Shown: positions 36,985 through 49,350 of the stretch, in pieces
Layout: every line of letters begins with the position of its first letter
Position numbering within the stretch: position 1 is the first letter of the stretch
DNA from: Quillaja saponaria
Lineage: Eukaryota; Streptophyta; Magnoliopsida; Fabales; Quillajaceae
DNA: 64,000 bases
NCBI GenBank assembly: GCA_029379385.1
Contig: CM055608.1
Coordinates: 23,682,350-23,746,349 of the forward strand
Direction: 5' to 3'
Translations under genes and position numbers: made by a program
Notes under the pieces: generated by a model
The model's database searches: none
Told to the model about the DNA's origin: nothing
The model's input: only the letters and a program-made list of their open reading frames with translations

Positions 36985-37950
36985 ATGGAAGAAGCAAGAG
37001 GGCAAAAGATGAAAATACTGTGTCTACATGGATTCAGAACTAGTGGAAGTTTCATGAAAAAGCAAATCAGCAAATGGAATCCTTCTGTCCTTACTCAATT
37101 TGACATGGTATGTAGCATCAAACTCAAAAACCATCAAAGCTTACGTCAAATATAATCCTCCCAACACTTGAAAAACTCAGAATCTGTTTTGTTCATCATT
37201 ACAGGAATTTCCGAACGGTTTATATCCCGCAGGAGGAAAATCTGACATAGAAGGCATATTCCCTCCCCCTTATTTTGAGTGGTTTCAATTTAACAAGGTA
37301 AGCTAACAGTTTATATGACAGCAATAGATATCAAACTTCATTTTCTTGAACTACAGAAAACTAAAGTTATCTAATTCAGGACTTTACCGAGTACATAAAC
37401 TTGGAAGAATGCATCTCCTACTTAAATGAATACATCACAAGCAAAGGACCTTTCGATGGTTTGCTTGGCTTCTCCCAGGTATACAGTCAAAGAACCTATC
37501 ACTTGCCCAGTTCCTTGGCAAATTTAACTTTCTAAAATTTGTGATGTGGTGGCTTGTTCTTTTACTCAGGGAGCAACACTTTCAGCATTATTACTGGGTT
37601 ACCAAGCACAGGCAAGTCATTATTGTTCTCTATTATGCAATTCAAATATAAAAAGATATAGGATGCTGAAATTGAAAAGTGGGGTTCACAGGGAAAGTTG
37701 CTGAAGGAGCATCCACCCTTCAAATTGTTTGTATCAATATCAGGATCCAAGGTCAGAGATCCAAGAATATGTGAAGTTGTCTACAAAGACATCATTAAGG
37801 TCAAATCTGTCCACTTCATTGGAGAGAAGGATTGGTTGAAAATTCCTGGTGAGGAGCTTGCCAATGCCTTTGACAGCCCTTTAATAATAAGGCATCCCCA
37901 AGGTCATACTGTCCCAAGATTAGGTCTGCTCTCCCTCTCTCCCTCTCTCC

Positions 37951-37984
<34 letters not shown>

Positions 37985-38274
37985 TGGGTATGCCCATTAA
38001 GTCAAGTGTGTTCTACACAAGTAACTGAACTTGCTTCCCTGAATGATAACTATAAGCAGATGAAGTTTCCACCAGACAGTTGCAAGATTGGATCACAAAG
38101 ATATTCAAACACAGTATCTCAGATAATAGTCATGAGAAGGAAATTGGAGACAGCGGGGAGGAGAAGGTTAATAAGCCAAAAGAAGCGTTCGGTACCCAAT
38201 ACCAAGGAAAGAATGCAGTGGAGATGAAGACAGGTAAGGAAGTAGGTGATATCGTAGAGGTGGCCCAAGCCTGA
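36985..38274 (+). CDS. FSH1-type alpha/beta serine hydrolase, 267 aa
   Basis: Six exons (36985-37107, 37205-37297, 37380-37478, 37570-37611, 37692-37923, 38060-38274) join in frame to 804 bases. The start KMKILCLHGFRTSG is the first beta-strand and oxyanion region of the family (OVCA2/FSH1). The nucleophile elbow GFSQG puts the serine at 104; the other triad members are likely D166 (GEKDW) and H191 (PQGHTVPRL). Substrate is unknown; family members are esterases or thioesterases. The fourth intron uses a GC donor (CAG|GCAAGT) with a normal AG acceptor. The fifth intron holds a (CT)n(CA)n microsatellite. The last ~50 residues, rich in K, E and G, extend past the hydrolase core. Confidence 0.92.
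37925..37985. repeat. (CT)n(CA)n compound microsatellite in intron 5 of the hydrolase
   Basis: CTCCCTCT units pass into pure CT and then ACACAC. The tract lies directly after the donor and extends the exon frame artificially if left unspliced. Confidence 0.95.
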
Positions 38275-38525
38275 ATAGACATCAGTGCTTCCACCATATC
38301 ATAAATGATATTTAATGGTGATTCAGGAGTACCTGAGGGAGGTGTCTAACTTCTAGTGCTGGCTTATCTTTTGTATTTATAGATGCTTTCACCTTGGCTC
38401 ATGTATCTTTCGAATAAAGAATATTATAATATATAAACTATCTAAACAATACTGTAATCTCCTACTTATCTTGGTTAACAAAACTGAAAATCAGGGAATA
38501 AAAAAATCAACACCTCTCTTAGACA

Positions 38526-41500
38526 CTAACCAACTCTATTGCTGACAGTTTGATAAAGAGATTTAAGCTGCATATTCCATTTCTCAACTGCTGTGTACTT
38601 CTTCATTCCCTTTGACCTGAAGAACATATTTTTTAAGGTTAATGATAATACTAAATTTTCTTTTAAAGGTACAAAAGTGATAAAACCTGTATATAGATTT
38701 CAAAGAAAAAAAAAAAAAGGTTGACCTGTATGAGCGTTCCAACAACCGGTTCACTTGGTCAATGTGCCCCTGGACTCTGTTATCCAAAATTAGTGACACC
38801 AGTAGCTGCTCAACGTCATGCTCAGGCACATTTAGTTCCTGGACATCAGTCAGATCTCGTAATGATATACTAAAACTATGACAATTAATATTAAAGTCAT
38901 AAAGAGCAATAGAAGATGTAGTTCCCAAGAATTGGTAGAAAAAAGGGAGGCAGGAGGATCCAAATACATTTCTCTGGTCGAGCAGAGAGTTACTTCATCC
39001 CACTTTTATCCCTTTAGCCAACACTATAACCCATGTATGGCACATTAGTCTACCTTTTCCAGACTGCTTAAAAAAAATAGTCCAGGGGAAATGAGGATTG
39101 AGTTGATTCTATTAAGCAAGCTGGGTTAGGGAGGGAAACAAGATAAGTAAACTTACCTTTGATATGAAGGGAATCCTGATTCTTGTGTAAGGCTTGATGA
39201 GCTTGAGCAACACTTGGGTTCTGATATTCTTTAACAGATCCTCAATGTAATTTCTGATAAATGGATCATACATAATTGTTCTTCTGTTACTCTGGGCAGT
39301 AAAATTTGCTAACAATCATTAATAAAATTTATTTTTCTATAAAAGATTAGAAAAAGAAATAAAGAAACAAGTAAATGTTAGTGCATGACATAATATCATA
39401 GATCGCAGAATTTTACCTTTAGGATTTTCTCAAACTCCAATATCTCATTTCGTTGATAGGCTGCTATCAAATTTGTCATCGCCAAAATTTCAGGGTCATT
39501 TTTATATCTGTAGAGTGTAACATAAGTAGCCAAAGGCTAGGAGAAGAAAACTACTCCTGAACATAAAAGTCATATAAATTATAGAGGACTTACGGCTTAG
39601 CCTCCTGTCCATCAAATGGATTGACTTCAGATTCCATCAACATGTTAGCAAGAACCAGGTATCTGCAAAGTACACCAACGAGGTAAAGATATCATTAAAT
39701 GAATAAAAAAGACAGCCAGTACGACATTCTGGCATTATTTATTTTAAAGGTTTAGATGCGACCATGTGAATACTTGTCAAAATAACTCTTCTCAGAAGTT
39801 GATACTTGAGTAGTCAAGCAATTTCACCATACTTGAAAAAATAGTGTCAGACTCATAATGCATGTCTATCATCAACAACTGATAGACCAAATCGTTCATT
39901 CATATTCACATGCATACTTGTTCTGATACAAAAACATTATGATTGAAAATACTAATGACAAGAATGCAGTATTACGCACTTCAAACATTGAATACGCCGC
40001 TGATTCCCAGCTTCATCATAATTCTTAAAAGCTTCAAAGAAGTCGGTAGCTACTTCAGCCCATTGGCGCTCTGCCATATGCATTTTCCCTCCACATTCAT
40101 GAATTATTCCCATAATCCTTGGATGGGGAATTGCTGATTTAATGGTGAGAGCTTTCTGATATAGTTGCTGCAATTAAAGGAGATAACTGAAACTCAGCCA
40201 GAAAAATTCACCAAAGCTACTTAAGAAAAGGTAAATATTAGATCAAAAGCAGAGGATCCTAGATTTAAGGCCCTAAAATTCGTTTTAAGGTACTATTTTG
40301 ATAAGTCTGTAAACAAAAACTGTTAGAATGTAAATATAGATAGCTTAGTTAGTGGGTCAATTTCCTTATTTATACTTTCTGTATAGTTGACTTACTTGTA
40401 CTCTACACAATCTTGTAGTATAAATATATTATCTTGATATGAGAAATTCTCATCTAATTCATCAAAACACTTTGGGTATCTTTTTTTTTAGGTCTTATGT
40501 GGTATCAAAGCTTGGGGAGAGAAAATCCTAATTTTTATTTTTCGCTATATCTTTTTCCAGCATGTCTCTCTCCTTCTGCATTTCATTCAAGTAATATGAT
40601 CAAAAATCAAGATCCAGTCATTTCAATATTGTTCATCGTACTGTTAACTAGTCATGTTCATCGGTACTATTTACCACATTGTTCATCGGTGCTGTTCAAC
40701 ATGCTGTTTATCGGTATGTCTATCTCTGAAATAAGTATGTCAAAATCTAGTACTTTTACCTTTGTGTTTTCTGGATCTCCTATTATTACTACTGAGAAAT
40801 TGAATGAATCTAATTATTTGTCTTAGGTTGCATCTGTTGAGTTATGGTTTCTGGGACAGGGATATAAAAATCATCTCAAGAAATCATTAGCCGATATTCC
40901 AACCCTTGAATAACCCAATTGTAAAAAGACCGATACCCAATTATGCAGTTTACTCTAGGCATCCCTTAAACATTCTATATTATAGATTTTTTGGGCATAT
41001 AAGACATGTTTTGAATTGTGAAAATGGGCCAAGAGGATCCTAACCCTTTCACAGGGGTCCTTATTAGTGGCTCACGACAGCGTGCCACAAGGGGAGGGTT
41101 TACACTGTGTAAGTGGTGAATCACACAACAGTAACCAAGGTATTCTTTAACGAGCTAACTCCCCTAACTAGACTCGAGTTGATAAAAATAATCAAGACCA
41201 CATATGCAAAATCCAAAGACCAATTAGCAGACTTATTCACAAAGTCTTTAGCGGAAAACCAGCTGTGCTATCTATACAACAAGCTTGGAACATATAATCT
41301 CTATGCTCTAGCTTGAGGGAGAGAGTTAGAGTGTAAATGTACATAGCTTAGTTAGTAGATCAATTTTCTTATTTATGTATAGTTGACTTATTTGTACTCC
41401 ACATAATCTCGTAATATAAATATATTATCTTGATATGAAAAATTCTCATCTAATTCATCAAAACACTTTAGATATCCCTCTTTTTAGGTATTACAAAAAC

Positions 41501-44500
41501 GATTTGTGAAACGGCATGAAAATAATAAATTATTTGAAAACATATGGAAACATATAATAACATAATATAGTAATTATAAGTATCCAACATGATTAACTTA
41601 ATACATAAGATGCTCATAATTACATATCAAAGTATAACTGTAACATAGACTTACAAATTGAAGAAAAATATCAAATTACAATCATATCAAACCCTAACAT
41701 TAGGAGCATTTAGAAAGCTTATAATATATTTTATGTAAAAAAATTACTTTACAAAAATTTTATGTTATTTCTATCATATTTTACTGAATTCATTCCATTT
41801 CAAACTAAAAACTGCACCTTCCCTGTGGAAGGACGGCAACGATTCGCCCGTTTTAGTGGAAATGACACTGCTTCCACCAAAACTTCACATTTCGTTTCGG
41901 AGGCGGTGTTTCGCTTCCAACACTGTGAAAATGGAAACAATTTGCCTAATTCAATGGAAACAATATAAATTTTAGTTCCTTTCCTAGATTAAAGGACATC
42001 CATTACGCCTATGGCCGGATTAGTATGTTGCAAAATAGTTGCAAACAAATGGAAAAAAGATAAATAGAAAAAAAAAAGTATTAATCACGACTCCATGGTT
42101 TACTTCATATCCTATGATGAATTATAGAGCAAAACCTTGCTATTACAACTGCCTCTCTCACATACGGCAAACAACAAAATAAATTCACGCGAAGTAAGGT
42201 AACAACAAGCAATCCATGATGCATTTTCTGCAGTTTGGGATTGCTTCATGCTATGAATATTAATTTGATTAAACAAAGCGTATGTTTAAAATTATGACCT
42301 TCCTATCCTACATATTCTTAAGGAAACCATAACCATAATTAAGAGTTTAAGATCTGATATGTAATTACTTTTAAGTCATCACCATTAGATCGTGTATCAA
42401 GCTACACTGCTGTAATTAAAGCCATGTGTGAAAATAGTCAATAGCTTCTAAAAGAAAGTGTAAAATTTTCATTTTGTTCTTTGTTTCATCAAACTTTGTA
42501 GCCTAGTGAGTTAGCAGCCTGAAAACAAGCACTGAAACACTTCCTTTCTATTTTATTTTTCTCTTTTGTCCCTCCCTCTTCTTTTGACTTTTCTATATAC
42601 ATTCTCACCAACTCATGGTAAGCAATTTGTTTATGTAGGTGAACCATGGATAAAAGGTGAAGAAGGGTAGCCATTATCCTTCCTACTAGAATGCCTAAAT
42701 ATCATTAGAGCACCTTGCTGCTTACATATCATATTATTCTTGCTAAACAAATGTGCTTTGCTAAGTCTCATTGAAGTTTATTTACAATCAGAGTTCCAAT
42801 ATTATATGGAAGATTTCAATTAAAATGTTGTTTCTTTTTTGCCTTAGTAAAGAGGAAATTAGTTACTGCAAAAGGAAGGTAGTAGGGCTGTGCAAGAAAC
42901 CCGAGATGACTGAATACCCGAACCGAACCGGTAATTTGGTTCGGTTAAATTCGGATATTTTTCTTTTTCGATTTGGTTCGGTTTGGGTAGTTAAATTTAA
43001 TATCTATTATTTTTGGTTTGGTCAAGAGTAGTGAGGTAGAGTGTTCATGGGTATCCGTGGTTACCTGAAAATCAAAATATATAAATTTTTTTACACAAAA
43101 TTTGTTATTTTTAATGTATTGTTGTGTTAATTTATAATTTTATATTTTTATTTGTGTTGAATATATTGATATATTATGTTTTTTGTATTTTTCTTTTATA
43201 ATAACTAATGAATTAAAATGTATGAGGTTCAAAAAAAAAAAAAAAAAAAAAAGAATTTTCAAATTAATTTTTGTGAAATATTGATAATTTTCGGGTAATT
43301 GAATACACGAACCACATATTTTTTCAATTCGGGTAATGCCTATTTTTGGTTCGGTTCTAAAATTTTACTACCCAAAATTTTTGGTTCAGATCTAAAATTT
43401 ACAACTATCCGGACCAACCGACCTGTGCACACCCCTCGAAGGTAGAACTTTGAAAATCTAGAATTTCTAACCAAGGACTTATAGAAGAGTGACAGACAGG
43501 GAACCGAGATAAACAAATTCATAACAATAGAAGAATCTGGACTTACATAAAAATACTGATAGAATATTCTGGAGATAAATTGATAATGTGCTTTTCCATT
43601 ATTCATATGTTTATAAGATATTAAAAGGAATTCATCTTTCATCCAAACAAAGCAAATGGAGAAAAAGAATTAATGTAGCCGACCCCAACTAATTTGAAAT
43701 TTAAAGCTTCATTGAGTTAGTATCTTTCATCCTAACAAACACATCTATTATTAACATTATGCACAAACTAATATTAAACTTTTGTTTAAATTGCGTCATA
43801 TCTTCTGAGTACCAACTAAAGTCTATAAAATTGTCAAAACTTCAACAACATAGAAACCAGGTAACAACTAAAACACCAAATAATTTATCTAAAAGTATGC
43901 AAATATGGGATAAGAACGAAAAAAAAAAGGAAGAAAACCTTACCTTGAGTTTTTTGTTGTTTTTGGTCTCGGTGTACATTTGAATCTCTATTGCATAAAC
44001 CTCCAAAAGTTGGGTGCCTTTTTTGTGGTCATCTGTGCCATCTTGTTTTTGGCAAGATTTGTGAAGTTCCTTCAAGATTTACAAGGGTCACAAAAAAAAA
44101 TTATTGAGAAAGAAAAAAAGTTTTTTTTTTTGGGAGGGGGACAAGAGGTCCTCCCATGCAGAAACAAAATTGGAAAAAAAGAAGAAGAAAAAAGATGAAT
44201 TTAAAATAGTAGGGCTTGCCAATTACGTTGCATATCTAATAAAGGAACACCTTGAAAAGCTCCATAAATAGTAGAACATAAAACAAGGGTCCATGGTATA
44301 TACCAATACACACAGCTTTGCTTTAGTTTATTTACAAGAGAAAAAATAATACCTTACTCATCCGTCCATATTCACCAATATCAAACCAAATCTTGCAAAG
44401 CTTCAGATTTGTCTTAAACCACAATCTCTGCAAAAGAAGTGGTATTTTCAAACATAATATCCACAATGTCAAGAAACAGATATGAATTAGGTCAGTCCAA

Positions 44501-47500
44501 TAACTTCTGACCTCATTTTTTGCTTCTTCAAGGGCCTTTAGAGTTATCTGGTAGAATTCCTGCAGAAGGCCAAGGTTCTGACTAGCTGAACCAGACACAT
44601 AATCCATGATACTGTTTATACATTTTTCACTATAATTTCGTGTCACAGCTGATTTAATATAAGCCAACATATCCCTATATGCTTCCATCATCTCTTTATA
44701 CTTTCCCAACCGATAATAAATCTTGACAGTTTGTTTTAGAGCTTTAAATCCCCTGATGAAAAAGTAAGGCAGACATCACATACACTACGTGGATATCAGT
44801 TAGATGTTACTATCCTGATAAGTAAGTGAGTACGAAAAAAGATGCACAAATATAATCAATGAAGGAACATTGACATCAGACATCTAACTGAAGTTTAACG
44901 ATGTAAACGTTGATGCAAATGACAAGACAAGAACATAAATAAAATGTCTCTGTTGAAGATGAGTAATATGCCAATATGGGAAAAAAATTTAGTGAAATAT
45001 TACCAAAAGGGAAGAGAGAATGACAAACTATTACCAAAGCGATAAAATGACAACAAGAGACTTAAATGAGTATATATATATTTATTATAGATTTGATTCT
45101 GCCTCCATATGGTTTTCTTGTCCTTAGCAGTCAGGAAATTCCAATAGGTAGAATCTTTATTGAATCTTTACCACTCTGCCTTCTCTTGCTCCATTCTCAC
45201 CACCTCAGAAAATCCAGAAAGTGCACCTCCTGCATTGGTTTCAACCAGACCTATACAGGAAAATATTTATAGTAAAAGAATTAGAATACAGAAGAATCAA
45301 TTGGAGATACAAAACAACTTTATGACTTCTTAAAAGAAAATGATAATCTTCAGATATCTTATTGAATGCATTTTAGGATACATCATTAACAGTATTTACC
45401 AGGTTATTTGTTGTTTTGTTTTTCATTTTTAGTGGGAAACAGCAATGAAAGAATGCAACCTTAGCCTTTGCCTTTGTCACAGATGCACTATGTTACGAAG
45501 GATGTGATGGTGACTTTTTTCAGAAAAGTAAACTTCCCCTGAACTGGAATATTTGATGAGAACAGACATGTTCAAAAGAACCAAACTTGTTACAGAACAA
45601 TGATTAGACTTTTTAACAACTTTACTAAGCAATGATATGTTATATATTGTTAAATAAAATAGAATAAGGAAAGGATTGTGGCCTTGATTGATATCTTAAA
45701 ACCTTCACCCATAAGCTTTATTTATAGTAAATAATAAAACATAGACTTCCACATCTAAACAATGTGGGACTACACAATATAATAATATTATATTCCTAAT
45801 ATTCTCCCTCAAGATGGAGCTTATAATACTCAATCTTGTACAAATAAAACCCAATTACCAATCTCAACACTCCCCTTTACTTACAATAATCTAGGTGAAG
45901 CTTCAATCCGTTTGATGAACATACTGGTACCCATGATTAGTACTCGTGTTGGCTAGAAAAAAGACACAGCCGGATTTTCCGAAAAAATTAAAAGAGCACC
46001 TTTGAAAAAACGAATAACGGGATTTTCCAGAAAAATAAAAGGAGCACCGCTGGAAAGAGACATAACGGGAAGTTCATGAAGGTACTGTTGAGCTGTCAAA
46101 CTCTTTGAGCCGTCAAACCCTAAATAGGCTTGAAAAGAAAAGAGGATGAACCGTCTTTAAATGGTGAAACTTCAAGTGAATTGGCGATTTCAATTTTTTT
46201 TCAGAGGTAGACATACCGATGAGTAGTATCCCGATGAATAATAATCGTATTGCTGGAATGAAATGCAGCAATAGAAAGACACGCTGGAATAAAATGCAGC
46301 AGTAGAGAGACATGCTGGAATGAAACGCTGCAACAATAGAGAGACATGCTGGAATGAGGCGTAAATAGAAGAAACAACTAGGATTAATGATAGCTAGCGG
46401 CAAAGCCTTTTTTTTTTTTTTCCCCCTTCTTTTTCTTCATGTGGTGGCTATATAAAATAAAGAGAAGATTAGTGTTTTCTTGGAAATAGGACCAAGATCG
46501 GGCTTGGGTTTCAAACCTGCTCTGATACCATGTTAAATAAAATAGAATAAGGAAACAATGTGGGACTACACAATATAATAATATTATATTCCTAATATAT
46601 ATAAATGAAAATAAAGAAAAGAATATAAAAGTTAGGCTAGAATTATATATCTAGGACTAATAATTAACTCAAAAACAAAATAACCATTTCTTAACTGATA
46701 AATGAAAAGAAGAATTAAATGATACGAGAAACTTCCATGAGAGTACCTTTAGAGTTGTAATATTGGTTCTCAATATCAACATCCTGCTCTTCTTGCTCCT
46801 CCTCTGAGTACTCAAATCCATAATCCTCCATGTCAGCATCTGCAGAATGCGAAAAGGCAAGCATTTATTTCTGTATTTCGTTTTGATTTGATAAGATAAA
46901 AGCAACATAGATAAATATTGTTGCACATTAAATTCTACAGGATCATAATTGGTGAATGTTGTAGATGTCTCCTCATTAATTTAAACATCCCCTTTTGAAG
47001 AGGCCGCAAAGCTCAGGTGGTAAATTGCTATATCCACTTTGCATGGTATTTGCAGAAATAAATATGGATATATCCCCCTTTGAAGATGGATAATACTACC
47101 AAGTTATGTTTTTTTCCGTTTCAGTGTTGGGCACATGTATGGCACACTAAAGATAAAATGGTGTAAATATTTTTGAATTTTATTGTGTTACCAAGTCTGT
47201 GTCATATTTATGTTTCCGTGTCCAAACTCCAAACCCATGCTTTTAGAAGTTTCCTTTCCTTTGGGGGTAAGGGCATCTCAAGACTTCCCATTTAAGTTTT
47301 CTTTTTCTTTTTGTTTCTTTCACTGTTCACATACTTCAGAAGTATAGAAAGTTCATGCTAAGTGCTAAGCCACTAGTAAGTGTCCCATTGATACCAATTT
47401 TCAAAAGTGAGGAAGCATCGTCATAAAAAAGTTCACAATTTCCACATGTATCAAATATATCTACAAAAAGGATGGATCCTAATGCATGATATATTTCTAG

Positions 47501-48593
47501 TCATACATAATTGCATCATAGTATTTATCACAATTCTTTGAAAGTTACTCTAGCGCGATTAAGGTTCCCCAAGCATTTTCAATCATATATCATCACCTTC
47601 TCATCGGCACAGACACCCAGAGAGAGTATGCATATATAAGAAGGAAACAAAGGAGAGAACTGGGGTATTGAGTAATAAGACAACATAATTTCTAAGAGAA
47701 GCTTTCCAAGATTCTCAGCCTAACTAATAAAAGGTACATTCTTTGGTTCTAACTAAATATGTAAGGTACTTAAAACAGGTATTTGAATCCTAATCCTGGT
47801 CCTTGTGATGCTAATTTTTGCTGGCTCCTAGCTAATACAAGCTACACTCTTTTGCTGCAGCTATGTCAAACTTACATGGAGCAATTTTTGTTGCCTTGTT
47901 CGGAGGGACGGTAATAATAGAATTCGTACTTGCAAGTTTAATATATAAACATTAGAGATAAGTCAGATATAATAGTGTCATGTGTGAAGGTTCCAACTAC
48001 TAATGTAAATAGGAGATTGATTTCTAGCTGGAACAATCTAGAGTTTTCTCATTTAAGGGTTAACCCTGCTGTTTGTGTACTGCTTTTCAGCAGTCAGTTT
48101 TGTTCTGATGAAAATTAATTTATTCAGAAAAAATAAATAATAATTCAAACATTGATCTTGTTTCCTTATCTTTTGTACATATCAATCAACACTGTATTCC
48201 AGAGTCCATAGAAACTATTTCCAGCTAAGCTTCAGTAGCATAAACATTGGGAGCACCACAAAGACAAATAAATTTATCGCATGCACACATACATGTTATT
48301 CCTGTAGATTATGATGCTCAAATATCTTTTTATTGACCATATTATGATTCTCTAACTTGAAAAATATTGCAAAGTAAATTCTTCGAAGTTTTATCGTCAA
48401 TAACACAAACAATCCTAATGTGAACAACATGGATTACGAACAGTGATTTTGACATTCTTCAAGTCCAAAAGTGAAAGTTTATGAAATAAAAATTAAAGGA
48501 ATGTAGAAAATTTTCTTCGAAACCAAGCAGGCACTAGAAAAAATCATTGAGCAAGTATTGAAAAACAGAAAAGGAACGCATACCGGAAGCCAT
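38526..48593 (-). CDS. CSN2: COP9 signalosome subunit 2, 436 aa as modelled
   Basis: Exons in order: 48584-48593, 46747-46839, 45172-45250, 44512-44752, 44353-44427, 43944-44069, 39980-40167, 39594-39662, 39417-39507, 39157-39291, 38726-38838, 38526-38616. They join in frame to 1,311 bases. Landmarks: acidic start [70 protein letters not shown], the PCI domain ([16 protein letters not shown] to [20 protein letters not shown]) and the winged-helix tail. CSN removes NEDD8 from cullins, and CSN2 is a scaffold and cullin-RBX1 contact. Arabidopsis CSN2 has 439 residues; the difference is three residues (ILK) at the exon 5/6 junction, where the expected acceptor reads AA. Large introns hold two Copia elements, a hAT MITE and a LINE tail. 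The first exon encodes only MAS plus one base. Confidence 0.95.
40321..41495 (+). mobile_element. Internally deleted Ty1/Copia retrotransposon in CSN2 intron
   Basis: LTRs at 40321-40499 and 41324-41495 are close copies (TTAGAGTGTAAAT..CAAAACACTTT). The 5-bp target duplication AAAAC flanks the element (40316-40320, 41496-41500). The primer-binding site TGGTATCAAAGC (40500-40511) follows the left LTR, and a purine tract GAGGGAGAG precedes the right one. A broken gag piece ([26 protein letters not shown]) lies near 40780-40930. The RNase H end ([29 protein letters not shown]) lies at about 41210-41315. Protease, integrase and most of RT are gone. Antisense to CSN2. Confidence 0.93.
42883..43437. 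mobile_element. hAT MITE, 555 bp, 8-bp TSD GAAGGTAG
   Basis: GAAGGTAG at 42875-42882 and 43438-43445 flanks the element exactly. Ends TAGGGCTGTGCA and (reverse) GAGGGGTGTGCA match at 10 of 12 bases. Subterminal CGAACCGAACCG/GGTTCGGTT words occur at both sides. A run of about 22 A lies inside (about 43231). It sits in the same CSN2 intron as the Copia element. Confidence 0.93.
43655..43730 (+). mobile_element. LINE 3'-terminal fragment
   Basis: AATGTAGCCGACCCCAACTA and ATTTGAAATTTAAAGC are close to the ending (..IHVADPN stop) and start of the 3' UTR of the same LINE family as the remnant at 5.1 kb, which usually reads TGTAGCCGACCCCAACT then TTGGGATTAAGGC. Very short; no tail identified. Confidence 0.6.
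45648..46597 (-). mobile_element. Small non-autonomous Copia element in CSN2 intron 2
   Basis: On the minus strand the 5' LTR is 46531-46597 and the 3' LTR 45648-45801. Both share TATTAGGAATATAATATT.., GTAGTCCCACATTG and the CTATTTTATTTAACA end. The PBS TGGTATCAGAGC (46519-46530) and a GAGGGAGA purine tract before the 3' LTR are present. A 5-bp repeat TATAT flanks it, but is weak evidence in AT-rich DNA. The 5' LTR lacks about 87 internal bases found in the 3' LTR. No gag-pol motif was recognised, so it is a short, TRIM/LARD-like or deletion derivative. Same orientation as CSN2. Confidence 0.85.
46252..46370. repeat. Four-copy ~31-bp minisatellite in the small Copia element
   Basis: The unit GCTGGAATGAAATGCAGCA followed by ATAGAGAGACAT recurs four times with small changes. 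It lies in the untranslated part next to the PBS. Confidence 0.85.
46930..48580. other. Intron 1 of CSN2
   Basis: About 1.7 kb of intron with no recognised gene or bordered transposon. Confidence 0.6.
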
Positions 48594-48900
48594 CGTGAAT
48601 CAAATTGGTGCACAATTCCAAGTTAGGGTTCTGTCGCGGCTATCAGTGACTTTCTCTTCTCTTGCTCGAAGTCGCTCAGACCGCAAACAGTGTTCAGAAC
48701 CCGGTGAACGTGCCGGCGTAATAGCTTCGCCCTCCAAACTTGGGTTCAAGTTTGAGACTGTGGACCGTGTTAACCCGAATGGATTTGTAATTAGGCCGAA
48801 TCCTATGGATCTCTGGGTTGTGCATTTGTCCAATGGATACCAAGACATGGGCTTGGACCGATTGTCCCAAGAAAATTATAATCACTAAAAAATTTGAACA
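48594..48900 (-). promoter_or_regulatory. CSN2 leader and promoter side
   Basis: GC-richer than its surroundings, with the ATG at 48591-48593 close to its left edge. On the minus strand the C/T-rich AGAAAAGAGAAG-complement stretch near 48645 could be leader. ORFs on both strands here are shadows. Confidence 0.5.
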
Positions 48901-48942
48901 GCGACAACTTTTACAAATTGCATAAAAGTACTCTATAGTTTT

Positions 48943-49060
48943 TAGACTAAATTACACCTTTTGTCCTTGTAGTTTTACTTGTATTTCATTTTTTCAGTAT
49001 TATTCACTTTATTATAATTAGGTCCTCATAATTATAAAATTACACAAACTGTGCTAACAC
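48943..49060. repeat. Dispersed repeat, copy 2 (related to 30386-30500)
   Basis: GACTAAATTACACCTTTTG.., GTAGTTTTACT, TTCACTTTATTATAATTAGG and CATAATTATAAAATTACA follow the same order as at 30386. It stands just outside the inverted-repeat island described below. Confidence 0.5.
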
Positions 49061-49350
49061 TGAAAGAAGTGATATAGACTAACAGTTGATGATATGGTTA
49101 ACGGTCTTTAATTTTGGCCAACCTATGTAAATTAATGATTCAATAATAAATTGAATTAATATATTATTTAAAAAAATATGTATTTATAAATAAAAATAAA
49201 AGTAAAAAACTAAAAATATTAAAACTCATTTTTCTCTATTATCTCATTTCTCACTCTACTACATTTCTCTCTTATAACATCCATGGAATTACTTCCTTCT
49301 TCTCGATTGAGTCCACAAACAACACTTCCATTATTGATAGTACTCGTTGA

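Noticed and set aside
43231..43252. A(22) run as a retroposon tail
   Set aside because: It lies inside a hAT MITE with defined ends and TSD, so it is internal simple sequence.
48595..48888. ORFs on both strands at the CSN2 promoter
   Set aside because: Not supported by any motif; they overlap the CSN2 leader and upstream region.
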